Below, piece after piece: positions 49,542 to 57,457 of a stretch of DNA of 64,000 nt. The notes beneath the pieces are model-generated. The model was not told the origin of the DNA, did no database searches, and saw only the letters and a list, made by a program, of their open reading frames with translations. Both the position numbers and the translations under genes were made by a program. The stretch is taken from positions 1 through 64,000 of the forward strand of contig NZ_PIUM01000035.1 of the NCBI RefSeq assembly GCF_002845745.1. The letters are read 5' to 3'. The stretch is from Telmatospirillum siberiense. GTDB lineage: Bacteria > Pseudomonadota > Alphaproteobacteria > Rhodospirillales > Magnetospirillaceae. The stretch's first letter is position 1, and every line of letters begins with the position of its first letter.

Positions 49542-50087
49542 ATGTTGACACGATCCGCTCTCGTCCTGTCCGCCTTTCTCGTGCTTACGGGGTGTTCGAC
49601 CATGAAACCTGCCGATTTCGCCAATGCCCAACCCAAGCTGGTGTTGGAAGAGTATTTCGCCGGACGCACCCAGGCCTGGGGCCTGTTTCAGGACCGCTTC
49701 GGCAATGTGAAGCGACAGTTCACGGTAGAGATCACCGGAACATGGAACGGAGAGCAGTTGGTATTGGATGAGCACTTTCTCTACAACGACGGCGAGACCG
49801 ATGAACGGGTCTGGACGATTCGAAAGCTCGGCGACGGAAGCTATGAAGGCCTTGCTTCCGACGTGGTCGGCAGCGCGTCGGGCGCGTCGGCCGGCAATGC
49901 CCTCAACTGGGCCTATGTGATGGATCTGAAGGTGGGCGGAGGAACCCTTCGGGTCGCCTTCGACGATTGGATGTTCCTGCAGCCGGGCGGCACCATGATC
50001 AACCGGGCCAAGGTCTCCAAATGGGGCTTCGACATAGGCGAGGTCACCCTCTTCTTCATGAAGCCGGAGCTGAAAGCCGCTTCCTGA
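49542..50087 (+). CDS. DUF3833 lipoprotein, 181 aa
   Basis: Lipoprotein signal MLTRSALVLSAFLVLTGCSTM with lipobox LTGC (Cys18 lipidated). The mature part matches DUF3833: 'PKLVLEEYFAGRTQAWGLFQ' with 'DRFGNVKRQFTVEITGTWNG', then 'GGTLRVAFDDWMFLQPGG' and 'NRAKVSKWGFDIGEVTLFF'. This calycin/lipocalin-like fold probably carries or senses a lipid in the periplasm, which fits its place behind fatty-acid-modifying genes in the stress operon. Its 3' end overlaps the convergent NTF2-like gene by 32 bp. Confidence 0.88.
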   Translation: MLTRSALVLSAFLVLTGCSTMKPADFANAQPKLVLEEYFAGRTQAWGLFQDRFGNVKRQFTVEITGTWNGEQLVLDEHFLYNDGETDERVWTIRKLGDGSYEGLASDVVGSASGASAGNALNWAYVMDLKVGGGTLRVAFDDWMFLQPGGTMINRAKVSKWGFDIGEVTLFFMKPELKAAS

Positions 50088-50481
50088 TCAGCCTGATGGC
50101 CGCTCCCAAAACGGGGATGCGGCCATAGACCTGGGTACCGGCATCCCAATGGTCTTGATGGAGGATCACCTTGCCGGTGGCATCGAAACGGACCTCACTC
50201 ATGCCCTCCAGGGCAATGGGGCCGCCCCGCAGCAGAGTGGCGGAAAAGTGCCAGCGCAGATAGCCCGCATACCGCCCCAGGGCTCGATCCTCCACCACGA
50301 AGCGCGGGCCCTCCAATGTCTGGAACATATGAACCAGCAGGGCCTCCAGCCGCTCGACGCCGGTCAAATCGTTGAAGGGATCCACGAAGCGAATATGGGG
50401 GGCGCAAAGCTCACGCAAGCGCGCCACGCCGCCGGGCGTCAGTCCTTCCCAGAAATCGCCCCAGGCATCCAGCGGACTCAC
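50056..50481 (-). CDS. NTF2/SnoaL-like protein, 141 aa
   Basis: Cone-shaped NTF2 fold predicted from size and pattern: 'LCAPHIRFVDPFNDLTGVER', 'LVHMFQTLEGPRFVVEDRAL', 'LRWHFSATLLRGGPIALEG' and 'VILHQDHWDAGTQVYGRIPV'. In Rhodobacter-type sigma-E regulons a similar protein lies next to the SDR gene. It may be a small lipid- or steroid-like ligand binder or isomerase; no activity is proven by sequence. GTG 50481 overlaps the stop of the SDR gene (GTGA), giving tight coupling. Confidence 0.8.
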   Translation of the reverse strand: MSPLDAWGDFWEGLTPGGVARLRELCAPHIRFVDPFNDLTGVERLEALLVHMFQTLEGPRFVVEDRALGRYAGYLRWHFSATLLRGGPIALEGMSEVRFDATGKVILHQDHWDAGTQVYGRIPVLGAAIRLIRKRLSAPAS

Positions 50482-51206
50482 AGTCCCGTCGCCTTGTGCA
50501 TGAGGGCGAAATACAGGCGATCGGGCAACAGGCGCAGTATTTTCATGGCCAGGGCGAAGCGGGGGGGAAAGGCCGTCTCGAACCGCCCCGTTTGCAATCC
50601 GCGCAATATGGCATCCGCCGCCTGCTCGGAGGTGATCAGATCGGGCATGGGAAAAGGATTCCGGCGGGTCAGCGGCGTGTCCACGAAGCCGGGATTGATC
50701 AGGCTGACCCGCACTCCGCTGCCATCCAGATCCAGCTTCAGAGATTCGGCCAGGGCAATCAAACCCGCCTTGCTGGCCGAATAGCCCCCGGCGGTGGGCA
50801 GGCCGCGATAGCCCGCCACCGACGCCACCAGCACCAGATGGCCGCGGCCTCGCTCGATCATGGCGGGCAGCAGGGCTTCGACGCAATGGACCGCCCCCAT
50901 CAGATTGGTCTCCATCAGCTCGCGCACGACGGCGGCATCAAAGCTGCGGGCCGGGGTGGGCGTATGGATTCCGGCGCATAGAATGGCGGTGTCGACGCCC
51001 CCCATTCCGCTCACCACCTCGGTTATGGCGGCGCGGTCGGTGACGTCAACCGCCAAAGGCGTGATACCGGGTTGCCTGCGGGCCAGTTCCGCCAAAGGCT
51101 CAAGTCGCCGACCGCTGGCAATGACTGTATGGCCATCGGCGGCAAGGCGCCGCGCCAGGGCCTCGCCGATGCCCGTTCCCGCTCCGGTGAGCCATACCCG
51201 GCTCAT
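50478..51206 (-). CDS. Short-chain dehydrogenase/reductase, 242 aa
   Basis: Classical SDR with NAD(P) motif TGAGTGIG, the structural 'LCAGI' (NNAG-like) element, catalytic Ser in LVASVAGYRG and the Y-x-x-x-K motif YSASK. 'NPGFVDTPLTRRNPFPMPDL' and the hydrophobic C-terminus (LRLLPDRLYFALMHKATGL) are like those of SDRs that act on membrane-associated lipids. It lies 46 bp after chrR on the same strand, within the predicted RpoE-driven operon. Confidence 0.9.
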   Translation of the reverse strand: MSRVWLTGAGTGIGEALARRLAADGHTVIASGRRLEPLAELARRQPGITPLAVDVTDRAAITEVVSGMGGVDTAILCAGIHTPTPARSFDAAVVRELMETNLMGAVHCVEALLPAMIERGRGHLVLVASVAGYRGLPTAGGYSASKAGLIALAESLKLDLDGSGVRVSLINPGFVDTPLTRRNPFPMPDLITSEQAADAILRGLQTGRFETAFPPRFALAMKILRLLPDRLYFALMHKATGL

Positions 51207-51252
51207 CGGTGATTGTCCGCCGGGGCGATGCTCACATGCACCTTGGATCGCA

Positions 51253-51900
51253 TCACAGGTCGAGAAAGGGATTGACCAGCATCCCCACCAGTCCGGTGAG
51301 CTTCAACGGCGCGTCGGTCACCGCCAGACACAAGCAGGTTTCGCCGCCATCGGCCGCGGGACTATGCACCACCTGCGGGTCGGCCATGGCCACGTCTCCA
51401 CGGGCATAACCCCGCCCCAGGTCAGAAAAGCCGCCCCGTAGCACCATCGTCATTTCCATGCCGCCATGGCCGTGCTCGGGGACCGTGATGCCAGCCCCGA
51501 TGCGGAGCAATCGGGCACGGATGCCGCGCCCCTGAAGCAAAATTGCCTGTTCGATGCCTGCGGCGAGCCGCTTCCAGGGCAGAGCGTCGATGTCGGCGGG
51601 AAGGTAGTCGCGCAATGGGCTCGGCAAGCCGGACGGCCCCCCAGCCGGACATCTGGGCTGAGGGCGAGGCGGCGGCTCGTCCAGCTTGGCCAACACCGAT
51701 ACCAGGGCGTCAGCCCCCATATCGGAGGGCTCCAGATCCTCGATAATGGCGCCGCCCAGAGCCTCAATCCGTCCGACCTCGGCCCGGCAGCGCGGACAGA
51801 GCGCCAGATGGGTGGCCAGCAGCAAGGCCGAGGACTCATCCAGGGAACCGGCGCCATAGGCCATCAAAAATTCGTCCGAGGGATGGAAGGTGGCGTTCAT
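51253..51900 (-). CDS. chrR: ChrR-type zinc anti-sigma factor, 215 aa
   Basis: Binds and inhibits the cognate ECF sigma factor until singlet oxygen or a related signal. The N-terminal zinc anti-sigma domain has His6, His31, Cys35 and Cys38, identical in numbering to Rhodobacter sphaeroides ChrR. The C-terminal cupin has His143, His145, Glu149 and His179, plus Cys189 and Cys191, each two residues further along than the known ChrR metal ligands and reactive residues. The sensor is therefore fully equipped. Its ATG overlaps the rpoE stop (ATGA), as is usual for sigma/anti-sigma pairs. Confidence 0.96.
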   Translation of the reverse strand: MNATFHPSDEFLMAYGAGSLDESSALLLATHLALCPRCRAEVGRIEALGGAIIEDLEPSDMGADALVSVLAKLDEPPPRPQPRCPAGGPSGLPSPLRDYLPADIDALPWKRLAAGIEQAILLQGRGIRARLLRIGAGITVPEHGHGGMEMTMVLRGGFSDLGRGYARGDVAMADPQVVHSPAADGGETCLCLAVTDAPLKLTGLVGMLVNPFLDL

Positions 51901-52574
51901 GGCAGGTCGTCTCCCAGTTCGGAACGGAAGCGCTTCATGGCAAGACGCAGCCGTGACTTCACGGTCCCCAGGGGAATCTTCAGCCGCGCCGCGATCTCGG
52001 CATGGGGGGTGTCTTCATAGAAGGACAGTTTCACCACTTCGGTCTGCTCCGCCGGCAATCCCGCCATGACAGCGTGGACGCGGCGCTCGCTCTGTTCGGT
52101 GACCATGACCTCATCGGCGCGCGGGGCCGGATCGGGGACCAGTTCCGGATCGTCGATGTTGATCTCGGGACGCCTCTCCTTGCGCAGCATATCGATGCGC
52201 AGATTGCGGGCGATGGTGAAAATCCAGGTGCCGGCGCTGGCCCGGCTGGGATCAAAGGACGCGGCCTTGCGCCACACCGCCAACATGGCATCCTGCGCCA
52301 GTTCCTCGGCCACCGCGGCTTCGGTCCCCAGCTTGCGCATATAGGTCTTGAGGCGCGGGGCGTAGTACTGAAATAACACGGCGAAGGCTTGGCGATCGCC
52401 GTCTTGCGCCACCGCCGACAACAGATCGCTCATACGCCGACGACCCAGTTCGGGTTCGATGTCCAGTGTCTCGTCGGGCACGCCGCCCCTACCTTCCTCC
52501 AAGCGCCGACGCATCATGTCGGGCACATGAGCATCATCGATAGCGGCGAAGGAAAAAGCTAGAGGCGAACCCAT
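51897..52574 (-). CDS. rpoE: ECF RNA polymerase sigma factor (ECF11/RpoE, ChrR-controlled), 225 aa
   Basis: Region 2 includes 'AFAVLFQYYAPRLKTYMRKL', 'EELAQDAMLAVWRKAASFD' and 'TWIFTIARNLRIDMLRKE'. Region 4 includes 'LSFYEDTPHAEIAARLKIP' and GTVKSRLRLAMKRFRSEL. The pairing with ChrR places it in the singlet-oxygen-responsive group. ATG 52574 lies one nucleotide after the stop of a 53-codon ORF, which favours it; MMRRRL (52517) and MSDLLS (52433) are alternatives because the N-terminal 50 residues are longer than in most ECF factors. Likely autoregulated through the promoter at 52768-52796. Confidence 0.95.
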   Translation of the reverse strand: MGSPLAFSFAAIDDAHVPDMMRRRLEEGRGGVPDETLDIEPELGRRRMSDLLSAVAQDGDRQAFAVLFQYYAPRLKTYMRKLGTEAAVAEELAQDAMLAVWRKAASFDPSRASAGTWIFTIARNLRIDMLRKERRPEINIDDPELVPDPAPRADEVMVTEQSERRVHAVMAGLPAEQTEVVKLSFYEDTPHAEIAARLKIPLGTVKSRLRLAMKRFRSELGDDLP

Positions 52575-52575
52575 G

Positions 52576-52737
52576 TCAGCCGCCGTATTGGGGCATCTGG
52601 TCAACGATGGCCCTGAGTTCGTAGGCCTCAGCCATCTGACGCAAAAGCGGACGGGCGTCCTGATGGGAAGCGGCGATGGCTCGCAGCATCGAGCACAGTT
52701 CCAGCAATTGCGCCGTGGTCGCGGGAGGGGTCGGCAT
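52576..52737 (-). CDS. 53-aa protein encoded first in the rpoE-chrR operon
   Basis: ATG 52737 has AGGAG 8 nt upstream and follows the predicted RpoE promoter at about 30 nt. The stop lies one nucleotide before the rpoE start. The peptide MPTPPATTAQLLELCSML... QMPQYGG is probably one or two helices with a single Cys; no known family. It could be a small regulator of RpoE, or a leader whose translation sets rpoE translation. Support is positional plus a good ribosome-binding site. Confidence 0.6.
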   Translation of the reverse strand: MPTPPATTAQLLELCSMLRAIAASHQDARPLLRQMAEAYELRAIVDQMPQYGG

Positions 52738-52767
52738 AATGGGGCTCCTTGATTTGAACCATGTCGT

Positions 52768-52796
52768 TCTTACGAAGGATTTCCCGTGCTGGATCA
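52768..52796 (-). promoter_or_regulatory. Predicted RpoE (ECF11-type) autoregulatory promoter
   Basis: On the minus strand TGATCC (52796-52791), a 16-nt spacer and CGTAAGA (52774-52768), about 30 nt before ATG 52737. It matches the Rhodobacter sigma-E consensus and the second copy at 46002-46030. Confidence 0.85.
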
Positions 52797-52850
52797 CACG
52801 AAAGACGCGTCCGCCGGCCCGAGGGTGTCGGATTTTTCGTGTAAATGAGC

Positions 52851-52939
52851 GTCCCCGCCGGTGTTTCGAGCCGGAACACCGGCGGGGACGCCGGTGCCAC
52901 GGGAGAATTGCGTCGTCTTTGGCTCGCGAACGACGCAAT
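52851..52939. repeat. Cluster of strong hairpins in the rpoE/TPR-sulfotransferase divergent region
   Basis: Hairpin 1 is a perfect 15-bp stem, GTCCCCGCCGGTGTT (52851-52865) with 52875-52889, loop TCGAGCCGG. Its right arm can instead form ACCGGCG/CGCCGGT (52878-52884 with 52889-52895), so the two are mutually exclusive. Hairpin 3 is ATTGCGTCGT (52907-52916) with ACGACGCAAT (52930-52939). They lie upstream of both divergent genes; function unknown. Confidence 0.55.
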
Positions 52940-53029
52940 CCACCTCAACAATCTGTTACAAATCACCCCCCTCTCGCACGCAGTGGCGAAACATTAGGCG
53001 GGTAACGTCGCATTCTGGTTTTCGGCAAT

Positions 53030-54892
53030 GTGATTTCCTTGCAGACGCATCAGCAATCAAGAAGCACCACTCTTTTCAATCGCGGGCTTTCCCTCGCCGC
53101 CCGTTGCCGGCCGAGCGAGGCTATCGACTGCTTCGCCCGGGCGCTGGCCGGCAGTCCCCGCTTCGCCGAGGCCTCCCACAATCTCGGCTTGATGCTGCAT
53201 AGCCTGGACCGGCATGGCGAGGCGGTGGAGCCGCTGCGCAACGCAATTGCCTGGAAACCAGACTATGACGCGGCACGGTTCGTTTTGGGTCGCGTCCTGT
53301 TCGCCCTGAAACGCTATCGGGAAGCCGAGATCTGCTGGCGGACGGTCATCGCCCTCGATCCGTCCCGGGCGACGCCATATGTCAGCCTGGGAACCGCGCT
53401 CGCCAAGTCGGAGCGGAACGGGACGGCGATCCCGCTGTTTCGCCGCGCCATCGCCATCGACCCCGGCAATGCCGACGGGCACTATGGATTGGGCAACAGC
53501 CTGGCGGCCATTGGACAAAACGGCGAGGCGGTCCACCATCTTGCAATCGCCGCCGAATTGGCCCCGGCGTCCGACGCGGTGCGCAACAATCTCGCCATCG
53601 CCTTGCAGGCTTTGGGACGTTTTGACGAGGCGCGCCGCGCCTGTCGCGATGCCGTCGCCCTCGCACCGGCGGGCTTCGAAACATACAGCAATCTCGGCTC
53701 CATCCTGCAAGCCCTCGACCGGACCGAGGAAGCCGAAACCTGCTATGACAGAGCCCTCACCCTCGCCCCCGGCTTTGCCGAGGCCCACTACAACCGGGGA
53801 GTCTGCCTGCTGGAAAGCGGCCGTCTCGGCGAGGCCAGCGAAGCCTTCGCTAAAGCGATCGAACTGGCGCCGAAGCGGGGTGTTTTCCATCGCATGCTGG
53901 CCGAAAGCTTTCCGGTCGATGCGAACGGCCCCCATTTCCGGCGGATGGAAGCGCTGGCGCGAACCATCGACGAGCTGCCGGATGACGATCGGATGGAATT
54001 GCATTTCGCGCTGGGCAAGGCTTACGAAGACACCGCCCGGCATCGGGAAGCCTTTCATCATCTCCTGGCCGGCAATCGGCTCAAGCGGGCCACGTTCACC
54101 TATGACGAAGCGGAAGCCTTGGAGTCTCTGCGCAGCCTCCCTGGCGTCTTCACCGCCGAATGGCTGGCCAAGGAACCGGAAAACGCCATTTCCTCCCGCC
54201 TGCCGGTCTTCATCGTCGGCATGCCCCGATCGGGAACCACGCTGGTCGAGCAGATCCTGGCCAGTCACCCGAAGGCGTTCGGGGCCGGCGAGGTGCTCGA
54301 TTTGGAACGATTGACGGACGACCTGTGCGGACCGGACTTTTCCGATCTCTCTCCACGGGCTTTGCACCGGTTGGGCGCCGCCTATCTCGACCGGTTGAGC
54401 CCCCATGCCCGGACGGCGGAACGGATCGTCGACAAACTGCCGGGGAATTTCCAGCGGATCGGCATCATACGAAAGGCATTACCGGGCGCCCGGATCATCC
54501 ATGTCCGCCGCGACCCCGTCGATACCTGCCTGTCCTGCTTTTCCAAACTGTTCACCGACAAGCAGCTTTTCGCCTATGACCTCGCCGAACTGGGACGCTA
54601 TTGGCGGGCCTACGACAGACTGATGTCTCATTGGCGTCGCGTATTGCCGCCCGGCGTCATGCTGGAGGTCCGTTACGAGGACATGGTGGCGGACATGGAG
54701 GGGCAGGCCCGGCGCCTGCTGGCGCATTGCGGCCTCGCCTGGGACGCTCGCTGCCTGGCGTTTCACCGGACCGACCGGGTGGTACGGACAGCCAGCGTCA
54801 CCCAGGTCCGCCAGCCGCTTTACCGTACGGCGGTGGGCCGCTGGCACGTCTTCGGCGATTTGGCGCAGCCCCTGATCGACGCGCTGGGCTGA
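53030..54892 (+). CDS. TPR-repeat sulfotransferase family protein, 620 aa
   Basis: The N-terminal two thirds is a stack of about eight tetratricopeptide repeats, e.g. 'AEASHNLGLMLHSLDRHGEA' and 'AEAHYNRGVCLLESGRLGEA'. The C-terminal third is a sulfotransferase domain with the PAPS 5'-phosphosulfate loop IVGMPRSGTTLVEQILASHP and the 3'-phosphate region IIHVRRDPVDTCLSCF. 'RIVDKLPGNFQRIGIIRKAL' lies between. This architecture is common in marine and magnetotactic alphaproteobacteria; it is suspected to sulfate surface glycans or proteins held by the TPRs, though the acceptor is unknown. The start is GTG 53030 with a weak ribosome-binding site; no partner genes are adjacent. Confidence 0.87.
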   Translation: MISLQTHQQSRSTTLFNRGLSLAARCRPSEAIDCFARALAGSPRFAEASHNLGLMLHSLDRHGEAVEPLRNAIAWKPDYDAARFVLGRVLFALKRYREAEICWRTVIALDPSRATPYVSLGTALAKSERNGTAIPLFRRAIAIDPGNADGHYGLGNSLAAIGQNGEAVHHLAIAAELAPASDAVRNNLAIALQALGRFDEARRACRDAVALAPAGFETYSNLGSILQALDRTEEAETCYDRALTLAPGFAEAHYNRGVCLLESGRLGEASEAFAKAIELAPKRGVFHRMLAESFPVDANGPHFRRMEALARTIDELPDDDRMELHFALGKAYEDTARHREAFHHLLAGNRLKRATFTYDEAEALESLRSLPGVFTAEWLAKEPENAISSRLPVFIVGMPRSGTTLVEQILASHPKAFGAGEVLDLERLTDDLCGPDFSDLSPRALHRLGAAYLDRLSPHARTAERIVDKLPGNFQRIGIIRKALPGARIIHVRRDPVDTCLSCFSKLFTDKQLFAYDLAELGRYWRAYDRLMSHWRRVLPPGVMLEVRYEDMVADMEGQARRLLAHCGLAWDARCLAFHRTDRVVRTASVTQVRQPLYRTAVGRWHVFGDLAQPLIDALG

Positions 54893-55156
54893 CGGCTCTG
54901 CCCTGGCCGGGCAATAGCATCATTGACAGACATTGCTTATTTCGGATAGGACGCGCAATAGCGCATAACTCCGGGAATGCCGGAATGAGGGAATATTTCG
55001 CGCCTCGTTTCGGAGGTCTTCACCGATGCACCCGTCGAGCTTGAGAGAGCCTGGCGGGTTTTTCATCGGCGCCGTGACATCCGGACTATGCGGCAAGGAC
55101 CATCGACTGCTTGCGTTCCAGGGGGGACACAAGCGCGTAAGGAAGGATGCCGCCCC

Positions 55157-56125
55157 ATGGGCAATGTGCAGAAGGCCGTCAAATTCGTCACCAAGCTGTT
55201 CCCGCTGTGGGTCATCCTTTGCGCCGGCATCGCCTATCTCGCCCCCGAGCCCTTCAAGCCCTACGGCAAATCCATTCCCTGGCTGCTCGGTATCGTCATG
55301 CTGGGAATGGGCCTGACCATGAGCCTGGACGACTTCCGGCTGGTCCTCAAACGTCCGAAGGACGTCATCGCCGGCGTCCTGCTGCGTTTCATCATCATGC
55401 CGGGCGTGGCCTTTCTGGTGTCCCGCGTTCTCGGCCTGTCGCCGTCGCTGGCGGCGGGATTGATCCTGGTCGGCTGCTGCCCCAGCGGCACCGCCTCCAA
55501 CGTCATGACCTTCATCGCCAAGGGAGACACCGCCCTGTCGGTGACCATCTCCAGCATCAATACCTGCCTGGCGCCGATCGTCACCCCCTTCATCTTCCTG
55601 TTCCTGGCCGACACCTTGATCCCCGTCGACGCCACCGCCCTGCTCATCGACATCCTGAAGATCGTGCTGGCCCCCATCGCCATCGGCGTCGCCATCAATA
55701 TGACGGCGGGCGCGGCGGTCAGGCGGATCGTCACCTTCGTTCCGCTGGTTTCGGTGGTGGCCATCATCGCCATCATCACCATCGTGGTGGCCCTGAGCGC
55801 CGCCAAGCTGGCCACCGTCGCCGTGATCGCCTTCGTCGCCGTGGTGGCCCACAACACCCTGGGGCTCAGTCTGGGCTATGGCGCGGCCAGGGGGATCGGC
55901 ATGTCCCACCGGAAGGGCAAGGCCGTCGCCTTTGAAATCGGCATGGAAAATTCCGGCCTGGCGGTGGCCCTGGCCATCGCCCATCTGGACCCCATCGCCG
56001 CCATTCCCGGCGCCATCTTCAGCGTATGGCATAACTTCAGCGGCTCGCTGCTGGCCGGCTACTGGGGCGGCCGCGACGAGGAAGAGCCCGTCATCGATAC
56101 CGCCGCCTGCGCCGAAACCCGCTGA
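55157..56125 (+). CDS. Bile acid:sodium symporter (BASS)-family transporter, 322 aa
   Basis: Ten-helix BASS/ASBT-like permease. 'LGIVMLGMGLTMSLDDFRLV' is the conserved helix after the first hairpin, 'LILVGCCPSGTASNVMTFIA' with following KGDTALSV is the discontinuous helix 4 with the Na+-binding region, and 'FEIGMENSGLAVALAIAHLD' is the second (ExGxQNSxLA-like). Bacterial members carry organic anions such as pantoate or 2-oxo acids; the substrate here is unknown. ATG 55157 is selected from the hydrophobic start (MGNVQKAVKFVTKLFPLWV). It converges on the LacI-type regulator gene with a 15-bp gap, so it may or may not belong to the sugar cluster. Confidence 0.88.
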   Translation: MGNVQKAVKFVTKLFPLWVILCAGIAYLAPEPFKPYGKSIPWLLGIVMLGMGLTMSLDDFRLVLKRPKDVIAGVLLRFIIMPGVAFLVSRVLGLSPSLAAGLILVGCCPSGTASNVMTFIAKGDTALSVTISSINTCLAPIVTPFIFLFLADTLIPVDATALLIDILKIVLAPIAIGVAINMTAGAAVRRIVTFVPLVSVVAIIAIITIVVALSAAKLATVAVIAFVAVVAHNTLGLSLGYGAARGIGMSHRKGKAVAFEIGMENSGLAVALAIAHLDPIAAIPGAIFSVWHNFSGSLLAGYWGGRDEEEPVIDTAACAETR

Positions 56126-56140
56126 TTTCCTTTCCCAGCA

Positions 56141-57145
56141 TCAGTTGCGGCGAACGATCCGGCTGGGAACCGTCATATGGCTTGCCTCGACCGCCCGGCC
56201 GGCCATCTGTTCGCTGATGCTGGCAAAAGCCAGGGCCGCCAGCGTCTTTTCATCCTGCACGACGGAATAGATCCGGTTCGGCAGGAAATCGAGCATGGCA
56301 TGGTCATCGAAGGTTCCGATCAACAGATCTTCCGGAATCGCCCCCAACGCCGACTTCACCTCCTGCATCACGCCTTCCAGCACCAGCAGGGACGAGGTCA
56401 TGAAGGCGCGCGGCGGCGCCCCCCGGGCGGTAATGAAATTGCGCATCAAAAGACGGCCGCTCGCCACGCTGTCTTCCGCCGCCGAATGCACCAGACGCTC
56501 CCAGTCCGCCCATCCCTGTTCCGAGGCGATCTCCGAAAATCCCGTGATACGGTCCCGGATGCTGGGTAACGCCGTGTAAGCACAGAAGAAGTCGACGGGT
56601 TCGGCTCCGGCGTCGGAAAACATCTGCCGGGCGAGCGCCATGCCGCTTTCGACGTTATCGCTGGCCACGGCGGGAAAGCGGTCCTGGGGATAGTCGCGGT
56701 CGACCAGGACCATGGCGAGTTTCGGCTTGCGGTTCAGCACGGATTTGTAAGTCGGCGGCTGGCAGGGCGCCACGACCAACCCATCGACCCCGCGCGCCAG
56801 GAAATTGTCGATGGCGCGCATTTCCAGCGCCGGATCGTCATTGGTCGAGGCGCTGACGAGAACAAGATTCTGACTGCGGCAATGCCGTTCCATGGCCGCC
56901 ATCAGCCGGGCGAAGAAGGGATTGGCGAGGTCGGGAACGATGAGGCCGACGGCATCGGTGCGCTTGAGCTTCAGGCTACGCGCGGCATGGTGCAGCACAT
57001 AACCGTGAAGGGCGACATAGTCCTCGACCAGGGCCCTGGTTTTCGCGCTGATCCGGTATTTCTCGGCCTGACCGCTGATGATGAGACGGACGGTGGTGAT
57101 CGAAACCCCGGTCTCGCCGGCTATTTCCTTAATCGTCTTCGTCAT
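56141..57145 (-). CDS. LacI-family transcriptional regulator, 334 aa
   Basis: An N-terminal helix-turn-helix and hinge (TIKEIAGETGVSITTVRLII; recognition helix TTVRLIISG, where V-S-R is more usual) is followed by a periplasmic-binding-protein-like effector domain ('AVGLIVPDLANPFFARLMAA', 'LARGVDGLVVAPCQPP', 'FDDHAMLDFLPNRIYSVVQD'). ATG 57145 is chosen because the HTH begins at residue 3; the longer frame to 57328 only reads through a tandem repeat. Divergent from the isomerase gene, so it most likely represses the sugar cluster by binding palindromes in the shared control region. Confidence 0.92.
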   Translation of the reverse strand: MTKTIKEIAGETGVSITTVRLIISGQAEKYRISAKTRALVEDYVALHGYVLHHAARSLKLKRTDAVGLIVPDLANPFFARLMAAMERHCRSQNLVLVSASTNDDPALEMRAIDNFLARGVDGLVVAPCQPPTYKSVLNRKPKLAMVLVDRDYPQDRFPAVASDNVESGMALARQMFSDAGAEPVDFFCAYTALPSIRDRITGFSEIASEQGWADWERLVHSAAEDSVASGRLLMRNFITARGAPPRAFMTSSLLVLEGVMQEVKSALGAIPEDLLIGTFDDHAMLDFLPNRIYSVVQDEKTLAALAFASISEQMAGRAVEASHMTVPSRIVRRN

Positions 57146-57170
57146 CGCAGAATCCGAACACAATTCAATG

Positions 57171-57278
57171 AGTTGGTGGGCCGATTCACCCGACGCTTGG
57201 AAAGCAAGCATCGGGATCGGAGCAATTAGTTGGTGGGCCGATTCACCCGACGCTTGGAAAGCAAGCATCGGGATCGGA
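57171..57278. repeat. Tandem duplication of a 51-bp palindrome-containing unit (probable LacI operators)
   Basis: Two identical 51-bp copies (57171-57221 and 57228-57278, period 57) are separated by GCAATT. Each contains the dyad CCCGACGCTTG-GAAAG-CAAGCATCGGG (57189-57215 and 57246-57272), with one position off perfect symmetry. They lie between the start codons of the divergent LacI-type regulator and isomerase genes. Operator function is inferred from dyad symmetry and position. Confidence 0.7.
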
Positions 57279-57457
57279 CCACTAGCAGAGGATGACACGC
57301 CAGGCGAGCACCATCTGGACGATGCCACTCCCCGCCCTTTCCTTCTTGCCTCCCCAACGCACCTTGCAATAGTATGCTAACTCGACGCAGCAAACAAATA
57401 AGCCGCTTTGACAAGCTGTTGATTCGTCACGAACTCCAAGATCGCCAGGTGACCAGT

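Noticed and set aside
55157-56125. BASS transporter considered as part of the LacI-controlled sugar operon
   Set aside because: It is convergent with the regulator and outside the divergent control region, so membership cannot be supported from sequence.
57171-57278. Repeat array considered as a CRISPR
   Set aside because: Only two units, 51 bp each with a 6-bp spacer, located between divergent regulator and target genes; no cas genes.
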